Shown piece by piece: positions 12,905 to 24,689 of a DNA stretch of 64,000 bases. Numbering within the stretch: the stretch's first letter is position 1; each line of letters begins with the position of its first letter. Below the pieces are notes generated by a model. That model saw nothing but the letters and a program-made list of their open reading frames with translations. It was not told the DNA's origin and made no database searches. Where the stretch lies: positions 1-64,000 of the forward strand of contig MU832058.1 in assembly GCA_029204225.1 (NCBI GenBank), in the 5' to 3' direction. The position numbers were made by a program, and so were the translations under genes. This DNA comes from Diphasiastrum complanatum. Taxonomy: Eukaryota > Streptophyta > Lycopodiopsida > Lycopodiales > Lycopodiaceae.

Positions 12905-13480
12905 ATGGTATCAAAGCGGGTGTTGAAGTATGATGCTGAAGGGAGACTGAATCGATACAAGGCCAAACTGGTTGCCAAAGGCTTCTCACAGATTCCAGAT
13001 CTGGATTATTCCGAGACCTTCAGCCCTGTTGTCAAACATGCTTCAATTCAATTATTGCTCTCCTATGCAACCGCAGCCGATCTCAAAGCTCACCGAATGG
13101 ATGTCCAGACTGCTTTCCTCAATGGAACTATCGCAGAGGAGATTTATATGTCACAGCCAGAGGGATACAAACTGAAGGGTAAGGAGCACCTAGTGTGCAA
13201 AATTCACAAGACTCTGAATGGTCTGAAACAGTCACCAAGAGCCTAGTTTCAGAAAATTAATGCATTTCTAATCGAGAATGGTTTTATTCCAAATTCGGCA
13301 GACTCGAATGTCTATTTCAAGTCTATATCATATTCCTTCATAATCATCACTCTTTATGTAGATGATACGTTACTGTTTAGTAACAATCTGAATTTATTGA
13401 AGGATACCAAATGCATACTAGCACAGGAATACAGGATGACTGATATGGGTCCAGCCCATTACTGTCTCGGAATTCAGAGG
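12905..13480 (+). mobile_element. Ty1/copia reverse-transcriptase fragment
   Basis: A fossil RT segment: RYKAKLVAKGFSQ, DYSETFSPVVK, MDVQTAFLNG, EEIYMSQPEGY and LYVDDTLLFS appear in normal copia order. It lacks gag, PR and IN and stops where LINE similarity begins. It is broken, with at least one break. It resembles the minus-strand copia at 36702-36965 (TAFLNG / TTYLNG type, VVKHASIQ / VIKHSSIQ). Confidence 0.8.
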
Positions 13481-13484
13481 GTCA

Positions 13485-14100
13485 AACCCAACCTTTATCG
13501 GACTCACTTCTTGGGGGTCACTTGGCTTGCTGATTCTACCTCGTTATCTAGACTCTGGACTTTTGCATGGTCTCATATTCATTATGGGCCAGTTTAGAAT
13601 TTCTTTACATCCGCTTGTGATTGAGATAGGTTGTGTCCCTAGGGTGTCTCTCGGGCATAGAGGCTTTGCTAGTTTTGTACTCTTGGTGAGATTGAGACCG
13701 AGGGAGATCTTTTGCATCTTTAGAGACTCTCTAGCACATTACATTCTCTCATCACATATGCGGCCGCATCCACATTGTGTCACTCATGATTTGTGAGATG
13801 TTCCTACTTTGGAGCAACCTATGTCATTTACAACAAAGTCCTACCTTACAACTCCAGATCACCTCTTTCTTCTCTAGGAGAAGATCTCGTAATGATTTCG
13901 AGTTTGATGATGAGGTTGATATTTCTACTTGAAACTAACATAGATATCAGAGATGCCAAATACAACATCATACGAAGGCTAGAGCCGCTTGACACATTTT
14001 GAGGCCACATACCTAGAAATCACATACTCGACATCCACCTCAACAACAACGACGACGACAATGATCCACTTGAGATATACTTCTTGAGACTGCCCATATC
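13485..14100 (+). mobile_element. LINE C-terminal fragment inside copia debris
   Basis: KPNLYRTHFLG, a Ser/Leu-Arg-Leu segment and an ITSFF-like phrase followed by basic and acidic runs follow the LINE at 5465-5960 (KPDYYQTHFLV ... QITSFFTRRR ... DDDD) in the same order and strand. Frames change several times. Near 14211 a second KPDYYQTH-like phrase occurs, so the piece is bracketed by two similar stretches. The DNA similarity to 5460-5960 suggests the same LINE family but an older copy. Confidence 0.55.
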
Positions 14101-14210
14101 ACATCTTTCTTTGGCAGGAATGGATGATATTTTAAAATCATTACTTTTCTACATATGTCTATATGTTTTTATTCAAGTGACAATACTTGGAGATTGTTGG
14201 GAGTTAGTTA

Positions 14211-15515
14211 AGCCCGACTATTATCAGACTCACGAAGAGTCAAGTAAACAGGGAGCTAGAAGATCAGCAAGGCTTGAGAAGTAACATGAGGATCAAGATC
14301 AAGATCGACATGAGAATTGACATGAGGATGAGGATGTACACTTTGCATTCATCACTACGGTATTAGAAACGAGAGATCTATCTACTTTTAAAGAAGCTAA
14401 GAACGAGGAAATTTGGGGGAAAGCTATGGATGAAGAGCACAATTCTATTATGAAGAACAAGACTTGGAGGTTTGTGCATTCACCAATAGGGATGAAGGCT
14501 ATTTGTTGTAAATGGATTTATACAACCAAGTACAAATCAAATGGTTCTATTGATAGGCACAAGGCAAGGTTGGTTGCAAAAGGGTATGCACAACATGAAG
14601 GAATTGACTATGAAAGAACATTTGCACAAGTTGCAAAATTGACTACTGTGAGAACGACTTAGTCATTCACGGCTCAATTTGGTTGGGATATCCAACAAAT
14701 GGAAGGTAAGAGTACATTCTTTAATGGATTTCTAGAGGAGGAAGTATATAGGAGTAGCAAGAGTGTTACATAGTCAAGAAAAGGAAATCATGGTTTGCAG
14801 GTTCAAAAAATACTTATACAGACTCAAACAAGCGCCTAGAGCATGGTACACAAGGATTGAGACATACTTTGAGGGGCTTGGTTTTTAGAAGAGTAGTGTG
14901 GAGCCTACACTTTATGAAAAAGATGATCGGATTGTTATTGACAATTGTGGTGATGTATGTTGATGATCTTATCATCACATGTTCTAATCATGTTTTGATT
15001 TGGAATATTAAGAAAGATCTCTCATCAGAGTTTGACATGAAAGATCTTGGTTCACTACAATACTTTCTCGAGATTGAGAATAGCATGAGGTCTATCTTCT
15101 TCTCAATCTAAGTATGCTCATGAACTTCTTGAAAAATCTGGAATGTCAGAATGCAAACCAATTTCAACTCCATATGATTGTGGATGTAAGCTTATAAAAG
15201 CCAAGGAAGATCAAGATGTGGATGAAACATTATTAAGACAGCTTGTTGGAAGTTTGATCTGTAAACACCTATAGTACTTCAAGGTTTTACCAAAGTTGCA
15301 TCAAGTTGGCTGAGAATCCATTTTTTCACAATAGGATGAAGCATATTGAAGTACAACATTTCATCAAAGAAAAACTTCAGAATCATGAAGTTGAGCTTAT
15401 CTATTCTCCTATAGAAGAGCAAGTTGCAGATATGTTTTCCAAGGGACTTTGTGAAAATATATTTGAGAAGTTTAGAAAACTTCTATGAGATAACAAAGTA
15501 AATATTAAGGGGGAG
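14211..15515 (+). mobile_element. Ty1/copia RT-RNase H fragment, 3' end of an element
   Basis: Read on + strand: linker (AKNEEIWGKAMDEEHNSI), RT N-part (CCKWIYTTKYK, ARLVAKGYAQHEGIDYE), VMYVDDLIITC near 14955, and the RNase H end (FHNRMKHIEVQHFIKE, VADMFSKGL) up to about 15488. It is followed by a purine tract and an LTR. A fossil with several breaks. The 5' part of the element is not present; the join to the upstream LINE piece marks the loss. Confidence 0.85.
15502..15515 (+). promoter_or_regulatory. polypurine tract
   Basis: ATTAAGGGGGAG lies directly before the LTR start TGTCAGG and just after the RNase H end, as in intact copia elements. Confidence 0.75.
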
Positions 15516-15909
15516 TGTCAGGAATTAATGTTTATTTTACCTCTAATGTTTCTAGGCCATGCCTACATGTAACTTTAGGGGCCTCATGTAGTAGGGCGCC
15601 AGAGAGCCATAATTGGGCTCAAATTTTTGACAAAGTAATTAGCTTAGATTTTTGCCTCATAGCTTAGGAATATGCTTTTTTTCTTTAGCATAGGCTTTTA
15701 CTTGAGATAGGACTAGGATAAGGAGGACCACTGTCCACCTCCATATCCTTTGTAGTGAGCTTCAACTCTATTCATATGAATCTGGGTGCTCAATAAATTC
15801 ATGATTGTGTGTGAGTGCTAATAAGATAAGTTCACTCCTATCTAAAATTATATCCATAATTCTAATAGGGTTTCCATAATACAAAAAGGGGAAGCTAAAT
15901 TTTTCTACA
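15516..15909 (+). repeat. 3' LTR of the + strand copia fragment
   Basis: Starts TGTCAGGAATTA after the purine tract and reaches a plausible CA end in TTTTTCTACA. No partner LTR lies in the window, so the right edge is an estimate. Confidence 0.6.
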
Positions 15910-16700
15910 TTAGGTCGTACGTAGTGAACAACGTGTCACTTTGCTTATAGAACAACGGCCTTTCTAACATGAGGTTCTAAAGGCTAAACTTACTTGTTTT
16001 TGCATAATTCTTCGAAGAAAAGATTTTGATAAACATACACTTACAAGCGTAACCTTCCGCACTAAAATACAAAAAAGACTCATGTTTTCAAGATAAAGAC
16101 AAATTATACTTAAACAATGGGTAAAGGAAAGAAGGGGTAGAACCTTTTATATTTATTTTGCATTCCAAAAAGCCCTAGTAACTGATAACAAGAAGTGCAC
16201 AAAGACCATGACATCATTTTGAGGCATTTATTGAAGTTGTATTGAAATTGCAAGTATCATTATCTTTATATAGGAATCTATCCTATCATTCATAAATTTG
16301 AATTGTGTAACCTATCCTTAGTTAAATTTCTCCCACCCCCATGATGACCAAGGATTATATTCAAAAACGTCAAAATGATTTCTCGTATTTATTTTCGTGC
16401 TAAAAACAGTACACTCTCTTGTCTAAATGCGACTATGGTTTAACTCAAAATACTTGGGGCATGTTGTTGAAGGTTTCCTTATAAGCCATAATGAAAGAAA
16501 GTATTCATGTTACAAATGGTTTTGCAAAAACATATTAACTAGGTAATATGTCAAGAAACTACAACCATTGCCAAAGTTATTTTCAAGCATCACTTACTCC
16601 TTTGGCTTTGGGCGAAATTTTCGTTGTGCTCGTTTTTCACCATCGCCTTCCTCTTCCTCAACTTTTTTGTTCCTAATGTTCCAAAAAAAATTCCAATTAA
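15910..16700. other. AT-rich spacer, nothing recognised
   Basis: No open frame of note, no repeat edges and no recognisable protein similarity. Confidence 0.3.
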
Positions 16701-16709
16701 TGATTAAAG

Positions 16710-16712
<3 letters not shown>

Positions 16713-16793
<81 letters not shown>

Positions 16794-16835
16794 CTTTGGG
16801 CACCTAACAGACATTAATAAAAATTTTCTTCTTCT
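16713..16835 (+). repeat. (CT)n microsatellite plus LINE-tail phrase
   Basis: About 39 CT units (16713-16790) are followed by GCCTTTGGGCA...AGACATTAATAAA and a further CTT/CT/CA run. The phrase matches the LINE 3' end at about 6307-6340, so this is probably another LINE tail flanked on both sides by microsatellite. Confidence 0.6.
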
Positions 16836-17389
16836 TCTTCTCTCTCTCTCTCTCACACACACACATTGTCAATCAGTATATATAAGCAAACCACTGCATT
16901 CACATCATCACAATTCATTACTCCCGCAAATTTTCTTTTCATGAAACTACACTATACGCCACAAATGGCCAAAAAGATTTCAACGTGAAAAGAGGGACAA
17001 AACGAAACTCGAAATCCAATGACACCAACTTTCTATGCAACAAGTTACGTTGCAAGAAACGTATTGGAACTTGAAATTAGTCAACTAAATCAAAGATTGA
17101 TTTTATTGATTGACAAGGAGAAGAATCAGATGGCTAACATAGGTGCAATCAATGATCAAATGCCAACCACAATGAACTTTATCGCTAGCTACACTTATAG
17201 CCCGATAAATCTGTTAGAGGGGAGCATCCTTTTTTATGGGACTGCGTATGTCTCTTGGCCTCCTTGTTTCTTGTGCAAGAAATTAAGCCCTAATTTTAGT
17301 AGAGCATAAGAAGCAAAGACATTCTTTCAATAGCTTATAATTTTGATCGATCAAGTTCTTTGTAGGAGACTTGTTCAAAAATTCTGCTG

Positions 17390-17660
17390 GAGGATGCTAT
17401 TTGCTTCATCTTTTATGGTAGCACTTCCATTCGCTAAGGTTTTCAAAAAGGGTGTAGAATTTTTCTGGAAGGTAGAGTGTCAAAAAGCATTTGATCTGAG
17501 ACACCCATACTTATAGCACCTAATTGGAACAAGAAGTGTTATGTGCACACTGATACTTTAAGATACACATTGGGGGTTATGCTAGCTCAAGATGTTGAAA
17601 ATAAAATACATCACCCTACATATTATGCCTGCAAATAGAGAAAACGATGAAAATTTTAAT
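17390..17660 (+). mobile_element. Ty3/gypsy RT-RNase H fragment
   Basis: Fossil scrap. VALPFAKVFKKGVEFFW and QKAFD match the RT-RNase H joint of gypsy pol. MLAQDVENKIHHPTYYA-type residues match the RNase H active region. It is heavily broken, with several breaks, and no LTR is visible. The integrase scrap at 19100-19350 on the same strand may be the other end of the same element. Confidence 0.65.
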
Positions 17661-18149
17661 GTTGTCCAAAATAAGAAAAAGAAGATAAAAAATTAGGAAT
17701 TTTAAGAATGAGATGCTCTAGGCCGCTTGTGGGCCATGTATCCTACTTGCTACTTGTTTGGAATGCATAAAAGGGGTTCAAATGTATTTGATTGAATAAA
17801 CCCATGACATATGCACACTTACGAGTTCCAGATATACAAGGCCATAATAAGCATTTTCAACAATGCATAAATGGCTAGCTCTTATGCATACTTGTCTAGT
17901 TGCATAAATACAAGGTCCAAGTTGTTGGAGTTCTGGTACAACCATAGGATCAATGTGAATGGAGTACATGCATAGGGTTCTCATAGATATGAGATGCAGG
18001 ACTAGTGTGCAAGGCACATGAGGATCGGTATGATCAAATAGAAGGCATGGGTACATGTTCTTGATACACAAGGTACAAGATGAACAGGCTTCTGCAAATG
18101 AGTGACTATCCATAAAGATGTGTCCCTTTCTTAGGATTTGACAAGTACA

Positions 18150-18870
18150 TTCTAGATGTTTTTATATTTTAGGGTTTGAGAGGCTAACTTAGATTCCAGA
18201 TGAATAGTATGATTCCCGATAAATTGAGGCATTAGTAATGACAATAATCAGCAAATGTAGGCTTGGCAATGTTTTAGATTTTAGAGCTTGAGAGGCTCTC
18301 AGATGATTTGCTTAAGAAGTTGCTTGAACACATCTATGGGTTTTTTCAAGGTGCTAAACAGATGTACCGCATCTTTCATGTTTCAGGCTTATTTTTTGGA
18401 TAGTTGCATGACAGTGGTAATTGCCAAGCTGCTCCATTTTTGTTCCCAATTCAAAAGATTAAACAATTTTTTAGTTCTTGGGGTTCCTAAGACAAATTCT
18501 AGACGCACTAACACCAAGAGTTAGTATCAAGAAATTAGCAAACAGGCTCTATGTGCTTCTTAGTTAAGCTAGGTAAGTGCATTTTATGGAAAATAGTGTA
18601 GTGAACGCTTAAGTGTCCGACTATTTTTCAATAGCTGGATACTGTCTTCAATTTAAAATGTTGCCATTTTGTCATTTTCTTAAAAAAATGAGCAACATGT
18701 TTGGCCTTATTTTCTAGAGCTACATTTGCTCATCATTTTCCTTCAAATTGATAAATAATGCCTCAATTCATCTAGAATTATTATACCTACCCTAAAATCT
18801 GGAGCATTGCCAGACCTGCATTTGCTTGCTATTGTGCTTTCAAATGTTTACTAATTCCTGAATACTTCTG
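18150..18870. repeat. imperfect inverted repeat arms
   Basis: About 18195-18280 (TAAATTGAGGCATTA ... CAAATGTAGGCTTGGCAATG) recurs in reverse complement near 18700-18840 (TGCCTCAATTCATCT, CATTGCCAGACCTGCATTTGC). The match is patchy. It could be the arms of an old MITE-like element. Confidence 0.35.
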
Positions 18871-19099
18871 CGTTTATACGTTAGTTCAGTCAGCCAAAAT
18901 TTGTATAGAACTGTATAATTACCAGAAATGGATGCCTTATTGAGCTTATAAGTGATTATGTAACATATTCTCTATACGCAGTCATTGCCACCTTACTCTC
19001 AGGATTTATAGTTGTACAGTACCCCTTATTATCACATGGTGGCTTTCAATAAGATTTTGTGTATCATAATCATCAAAATTATTGAGGCTAGTAAATCAG

Positions 19100-19350
19100 G
19101 TTGGAAACACAAACTCCAAGCTGCCCTATGGTATTTTTAACCTACACAAATATTCTAATAGGCACCCTCCATTTCAATTAGTCTATGGCCAAGAACTAGT
19201 CATGCATTGTTTATTCTGAGCCTACATTCTAGGGTTCAAGAGTAACTAAATATCAGCATTTCCCTCAATAGACAAATGAATATATTACTAACTCTATGTG
19301 AGACACAAACGATTGTCTTACCTGTGTCCAGTACAGAGAAAAGCTGCAGA
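19100..19350 (+). mobile_element. Ty3/gypsy integrase C-terminal scrap
   Basis: PPFQLVYGQELVMH matches the conserved TPFQLVYGxEAVMP block at the gypsy integrase end, preceded by a KLQAALW-like phrase. A fossil with several breaks. Confidence 0.6.
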
Positions 19351-19612
19351 AAGGCTTGGCACGGCCAAGTAGTGAAAAACAAGAATATCAAACTAGAAAA
19401 CTAAGACTTAATAGAAGGAAAATTAAAAGTCACAAGAGAGAAATTCAACAAAATCACTCAAATCCAACCTAATGCCGCAGTTGTACTAGAATACTTAGAT
19501 GGCATAACAGTGGTAGGTTAAAGTGTTACTGTCAACTGCCATCAGTAAACGAAAATTGCTGCTCACCAAGCAATAAATAAAAACCCCTTGAGAATAGAGG
19601 TGAAATAAGCAC

Positions 19613-19857
19613 CTGCGGGATTTATCCCTGCCATGCTGCTCATCACCTCGGCGAGGAGTTTCCATAACCATTCGTCTGAAATCTGCATTGGACAGATTCT
19701 CCAGGCGCCCTCCGCCATCCCCATGACCATTATCCTTGCTGCTCTGCCGCTCTCTGTCTCGCTTCTCCCTGTCGGATAGCCGCGGAGGAGGGGGCGGCAA
19801 GGGATTAGACGATGGCAACTCATCATAATCCTCTGCAGGCTCAGCAGCGATCACCAT
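19613..19857 (-). CDS. first-exon-like coding segment, Pro- and Arg/Asp-rich protein N-terminus
   Basis: The minus strand opens with a CT/GA-rich leader (19858-19910), then ATG and 81 codons ending at AATCCCGCAG|GTGCTT, a good 5' splice donor. The peptide starts MVIAAEPAEDYDELPSSNP, has a six-proline run, a charged stretch (LSDREKRDRERQ) and NLSNADFRRMVMETPRR. That last block resembles the LTNEDFRKLLMTPR motif of the animal splicing factor RED/IK, though plant RED proteins as I recall start differently. The composition suits a nuclear RNA-processing protein. No second exon was found further along the minus strand in this window; lower coordinates are filled with gypsy and copia debris. It may be the start of a gene with a very long intron, or an orphaned exon. 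Confidence 0.4.
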
Positions 19858-19929
19858 CTCTCCTCCCTCTCTCTCTCTCTGTCTCTCTCTCTCTCTCTCT
19901 AGAATCGTTATTTTATGATCCGAAAACCC

Positions 19930-22350
19930 TCAAATGAAACCTTAGCCCTAACCCTAATGTCGACCTAACTCTAAACTAGATTTCTTATATAAAAAAATGG
20001 CAATGTATCTTCAGATATTGCATCAATTTTTTGGAAGAAAAGATTTAGCACAATTTGCATCATAGGCACATCTAATAAACTTCATCCCACTCTGCATAAA
20101 CAACTTGTTGTATGAATATTGGATGCAGTTTGTGATGTGCTTGCCAGATTTTGAGAGCGATAGCATGTTACAATGATCCTTTGTAATTCTATACTACTCT
20201 TTGACTTTGATCCACGACATTGGAAGAAGTGAACATATCATGGAAGGTGTGAACCATGAGCCTAATCTTAAAAACCATGAGGCAATTTGAAAAACACAAA
20301 CCTTTTCTAGAGTTAACAAAACAAGAGATTTCTGGCCTGCCCACATGGCCTTGCCTTGGCAATAGGAGATTGCAAAGTCTAGGCTCCTAAACTTGCAATT
20401 TATCAAAGTTTTTATAAACTACGATAAATAAAAGCATGAAAATCTAGTATATGTAAGTACATGCAAAAAGCCTTGAAAGAACAGTGTCATGAAAACACAC
20501 AAAATTACAAATCTGCATTATTCCATTTTATGTAGGTATACAGAAGAATGCCTTATAAAATTATTGTTATGAACATCATATCAATACAAATATAGAAATT
20601 ACACAAATGTAAAACTTCTCAAATCCGTGTTATTCCATTTTATCATGACAATAGTTGATGGCAATCACAAATGAGGTAACATGCAATTAGAAACTCAAAT
20701 GGAAATATAATTTTATGATTTTGCAATGTACTTTGAACTAAATAGTGAAATGATAAGAAAAATAATGTACAAAGTTCAATTTGTGTTTGATAGAACTACC
20801 TTTGTAGCAAAGTAATATATAGTAATGTTTTTTTGTTTCTGGAACTTTTTGCTCTTGTTCAATGCATCTATATTCATGTCATCAATTATAATGATCGGTT
20901 TGTTTTGTGAATGTTGTTGAATATCACGTTTGGTTGTTTAATAGATTGTGAATGTTAGAATTTGGTTGTCTATAAATTGCAACTATGCACACTATATGTT
21001 TTAGAATTGAACCTTGCATGATGAGTATTTTCAATATGCAATGTATTATTAAAGACCTCAACGTGTTCAAGAAGTTATGTTTTACGATATTGTATTGTTG
21101 ATCCTATGAAGGCATAATTGTCTATGGCTTCAAAAGTTGTTGAAGTACATGGCTTGTGGTGATGACTTTGTGCTTCTTGTAGACATAAAATATGTGATGT
21201 CATTAGATTATGATCATTTATCATATTATGTTTATATTTATATAGTGATCCAGTGTTAGTATTAAATAATGAGATGAGTTTTTGTGTAGGTACACATAAT
21301 ACGAGTATGTAGAGTCCATTTTCTTTTTTGCGGTATTTTGTCAATTCATGTTGTACAATGAGTCGATCTTAAAATGGCTGAAGTCAATGGTGATGTGATG
21401 TATAGATCGTCATATTTTTGTAGCTCTAGTTAGGGCAATACACACCAAACCATGTTTTGAACCATTTTTGGGATTAAATGCTAGTTGATTTATTCTTAGA
21501 ACTTATGCTCGATGTATTGCACTTTCTATTGTTATTTTAAATGGAATTTAATTTCTTGTGATATTACTACATATTGGCCAATTTGGAATTCTTTTGTGAT
21601 TCAATGTATTAGAGTCCACCTTTGAGCAATGTTTATTGTTTTTGTATATGTACATATGGTTTTCATGGCCATTTTTATCGATTTCATAATTGTCAATTGT
21701 ATCCATATAATGTCTTCTACAAAAATCTTGATTCTACTCCCATATGCTCCACACAAGTTATAAAATCAACGCCACCAAAAGATTGTGTTTGATAGTTTGA
21801 AGTCTTTGATCTAAATTTTAGAAAAAAAAATTATACCATTTAGTTAATTTTCATCAAATACTACAAGTTGTAAATCATTGTATTCAATTGACAATGGTTG
21901 CAGCTTCTCTCTTGAATTAAAATTCAAGTCTATTGTGTCTACAGGTAAATGCAATGCTAAATGTATTGTTGTTCTGTGAACGTTAAAAACTACTTTCCAT
22001 GTATATGCCATTGACAATGTTCTTGAATTTTCTAAATTTTATGTATTGTGTTTGTAATGATGACGCAATAAACCTTGTATAAGAAGAAGCAAAGAAACGT
22101 TTTTCAAATTCTAGCGTCACTTGTCAAAAAAATATATATTCAATTTGTTGGATTTGTTCGTTTCATGTGTTCACATCGTCAGAAATTCGACATTGCATAT
22201 GATTTGATTTTGCAAGTTCATTATAATATGTATCTTGATTCATTATTTTGTATGTTATTTTGGGTCACTTCAACTTGTTTGTTTGGTGTACATCTTGTAG
22301 GAGTAAGAATTTTAATTCGAAGATCCTCCCAGTGCCTTGCGATCCACGTC
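19930..22350. other. AT-rich intergenic DNA, nothing recognised
   Basis: Short spurious frames only. Codon use and composition look non-coding and I saw no repeat edges. Confidence 0.3.
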
Positions 22351-22549
22351 CACGAATAGGGGCATTTCTAAAATCTCTCCGAAGAAGATACTGCATAAAA
22401 ACCATCCATAAAAATTAGGAATATCAACATCAATTTTCTCTTTAAAACATTGAAGATAAAAAGTATACTATTAAAAATAAGAAAAAATGGTCTACTATAA
22501 ATTGACAATAAAGTAAACTTAACACATGCTAAATATTTCTTGCGATCTG

Positions 22550-22640
22550 GGGGAGGTGCCTCTGGTGGCTGACCTGGTCGATCATCTAACGAAACCATTT
22601 CTACATCCATATCAAAAATACATTGGTAACCATAAAAACC
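22550..22640 (-). other. coding-like scrap
   Basis: The minus strand reads MDVEMVSLDDRPGQPPEAPP followed by DRKKY, an unusually protein-like run in AT-rich DNA. Its edges are not supported by clear splice sites. It is possibly one exon of the same decayed gene as 23210-23500. Confidence 0.25.
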
Positions 22641-23209
22641 ATGACCACTAACAAACGACGTCAAGCAACAGCCACAATAACATAAGTTGTAAGAAGTAAA
22701 ATCAACAAAAACATGCTTGTATAAGTAGATAATTCATAGCATAGTAAGACCGACTACTTTGACGAAGAATATGCACTCCCAAAAATTTGGACCTAAATTA
22801 TCAAGCAATGGTATCAAGGGATTATATTATTTTCAACAGCAAGGACTTTAAGCTTCTAGAACAATTAACTTCAAGAGGCTTCTACGTGTCTCACTTTTCA
22901 CTATTTTTTCAGACATATAAGAATATCAAAGGCACATAGATCCATGATGAGGCAACTTAGAACTCCAAAAAATTTCGATACAGTAGTTTAAAGCAAAGCA
23001 AAATGCTAGAGATAAAACAAAGCTAAAACATGGATCACAAAAGCAGATGTGTGCTGCACCTTCTTTGAGAACTCGCTACATAGTGTACATAAAACATCAT
23101 CTGCCCTATAATTTAAGTAGCAAGCTAGCATAAGGTTGAGCAATACATGCCCTCCACCATTCTCTCTCCAATATGAACGTCCTTGAAGCATGCTTCACCA
23201 TTTTCAACC

Positions 23210-23500
23210 GTTAATAGTACTCAATAGCACACATGATCCAATGTCTTGCTGCTTGCTGTTCAACCATAAATCCATTGATGATTGGTAAGGATAATATAAG
23301 TTCGGCACAAAGCTTTGCACCAATGACTTCAATGCATGGAGTACCATGAGAACCAACAACTTTCACTTTCAGCATGTGTATCTCATGCCCATGTTGTTCC
23401 TCAAAAAAAATCCTATTTTTGCAGGTGGCCCATGTTTGACAATCAATGTCATAGAGACTGAAGAGATCTTTGAAGAATGACTCATGTTAAGAATGCATTA
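23210..23500 (-). pseudogene. coding-like segment of unknown family
   Basis: On the minus strand a long run reads like a real protein: FKDLFSLYDIDCQTW, then HMLKVKVVGSHGTPCIEVIG, AKLCAELILSLPIINGFMVE and QQAARHWIMCAIEYY. A stop follows, then EREWWRACIAQPYASLLLKL in a continuing frame. I do not recognise the family. The mix of well-formed peptide and stops suggests a broken gene or transposase. Confidence 0.3.
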
Positions 23501-24199
23501 CCTAATGCTCATCAACCTCTATGCAACATCGAATTTATAGGGACGGATGTTCGTCGGCGGCGGGCGACAATTGATTTGAAATTCTCTTTCCATGCCTTTT
23601 GGCATTTTGGCAACTCATTCTGTCTCATTCCTCTCATTTCTTGTTTGCAATTGCTCTCATTTTCATCCTCCTTGCTTGCTATTATTATTGTCTTCTAGTT
23701 ATCTAATTACTTGTTAACATCTTGTTGCTTTCTAATATAGTTGCAATCTATAGTTTCTTTTTGAATCATGCTTTAATTACTTTAGTTTAGTTTTCTTGTT
23801 GTACATAGTTTTTCATACAGTTTTTGTTTGTAGTTTTAGTTTTAATATATTTTCTATGTGGTTAGTTATTGTCCCACTGGTCTTGATGGCCAGTGGAAGT
23901 GGTGGACGACGCAGTCGCAGGAGGAGAGGACGGCAACGGTGGCGGCGGGGACGATGACGACGAGAAAGAGGCATTCACAGAGGCGATGCACATGTAAAAA
24001 TGTAAATATTTGTTTGTACATAGAATACATATACACACACATTATGATTTAGAATTTTAGCACAAAAAGCGTAAGCAATTTTGATCAATGCTAGTGCTCA
24101 TCTCGAAAATAGCACAAGAATCCTCTCAAAAACGAGAGAAGTCGCTCATATATATGTACTCTCAATCAAAAAAAAAATGGGGCCTCGCGGGTGCAAATG

Positions 24200-24670
24200 A
24201 ACCCAAGCCAAACGTCGCTTGGCGACGTTACCCTAAACCCTAAAAAAATGATAGCGACATTTGTGTGACACTAAAGTATGCATCGCACAAATGTCGCTAA
24301 AGTTTTTTTCTATAAAACCCAACAAACATCGCGTGGCGACATACAAGTGTCTCCCACCAACACTGTATAGTTTGCACAAAAAGCAAACTCGAGAGTGTTT
24401 GCAACATTCTTGTGACATTTGTAAACGTCGCTGCATGGACGACGATCCACTTTGTTTCAAATTTCATGCTCGAATATGATTCGACATTATAGCGACGCTT
24501 AACCGTCACTAAATCGTCGTCGGCAAGCAACACTCACTCATAATTTCAATTGTCTGTACGGCGATGATTCGTGACAATAATCGCCTGCTGACGTATTTAG
24601 AGACGTTGTCGCTAGGCAACCGTCCAACAACGACACTTAAAAAAAAAGATAGCGACGTTTATAGGGATGA
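24200..24670. repeat. CACTA-like subterminal repeat field
   Basis: The motif TAGCGAC(A/G)TT and its reverse complement appear about nine times in 450 bases in both orientations, for example near 24212, 24250, 24290, 24425, 24490, 24605 and 24650. Dense two-way short motifs of this kind mark the ends of plant CACTA (En/Spm) transposons. No clean CACTA terminus or transposase was seen. Confidence 0.4.
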
Positions 24671-24689
24671 TTGTGCAAGTCGTACGACC

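Noticed and set aside
16594-16803. Open frames of repeated Arg-Glu or Ser-Leu at CT/GA arrays here and at 41174-42469, 45855-46163
   Set aside because: They are translations of dinucleotide microsatellites, not proteins.
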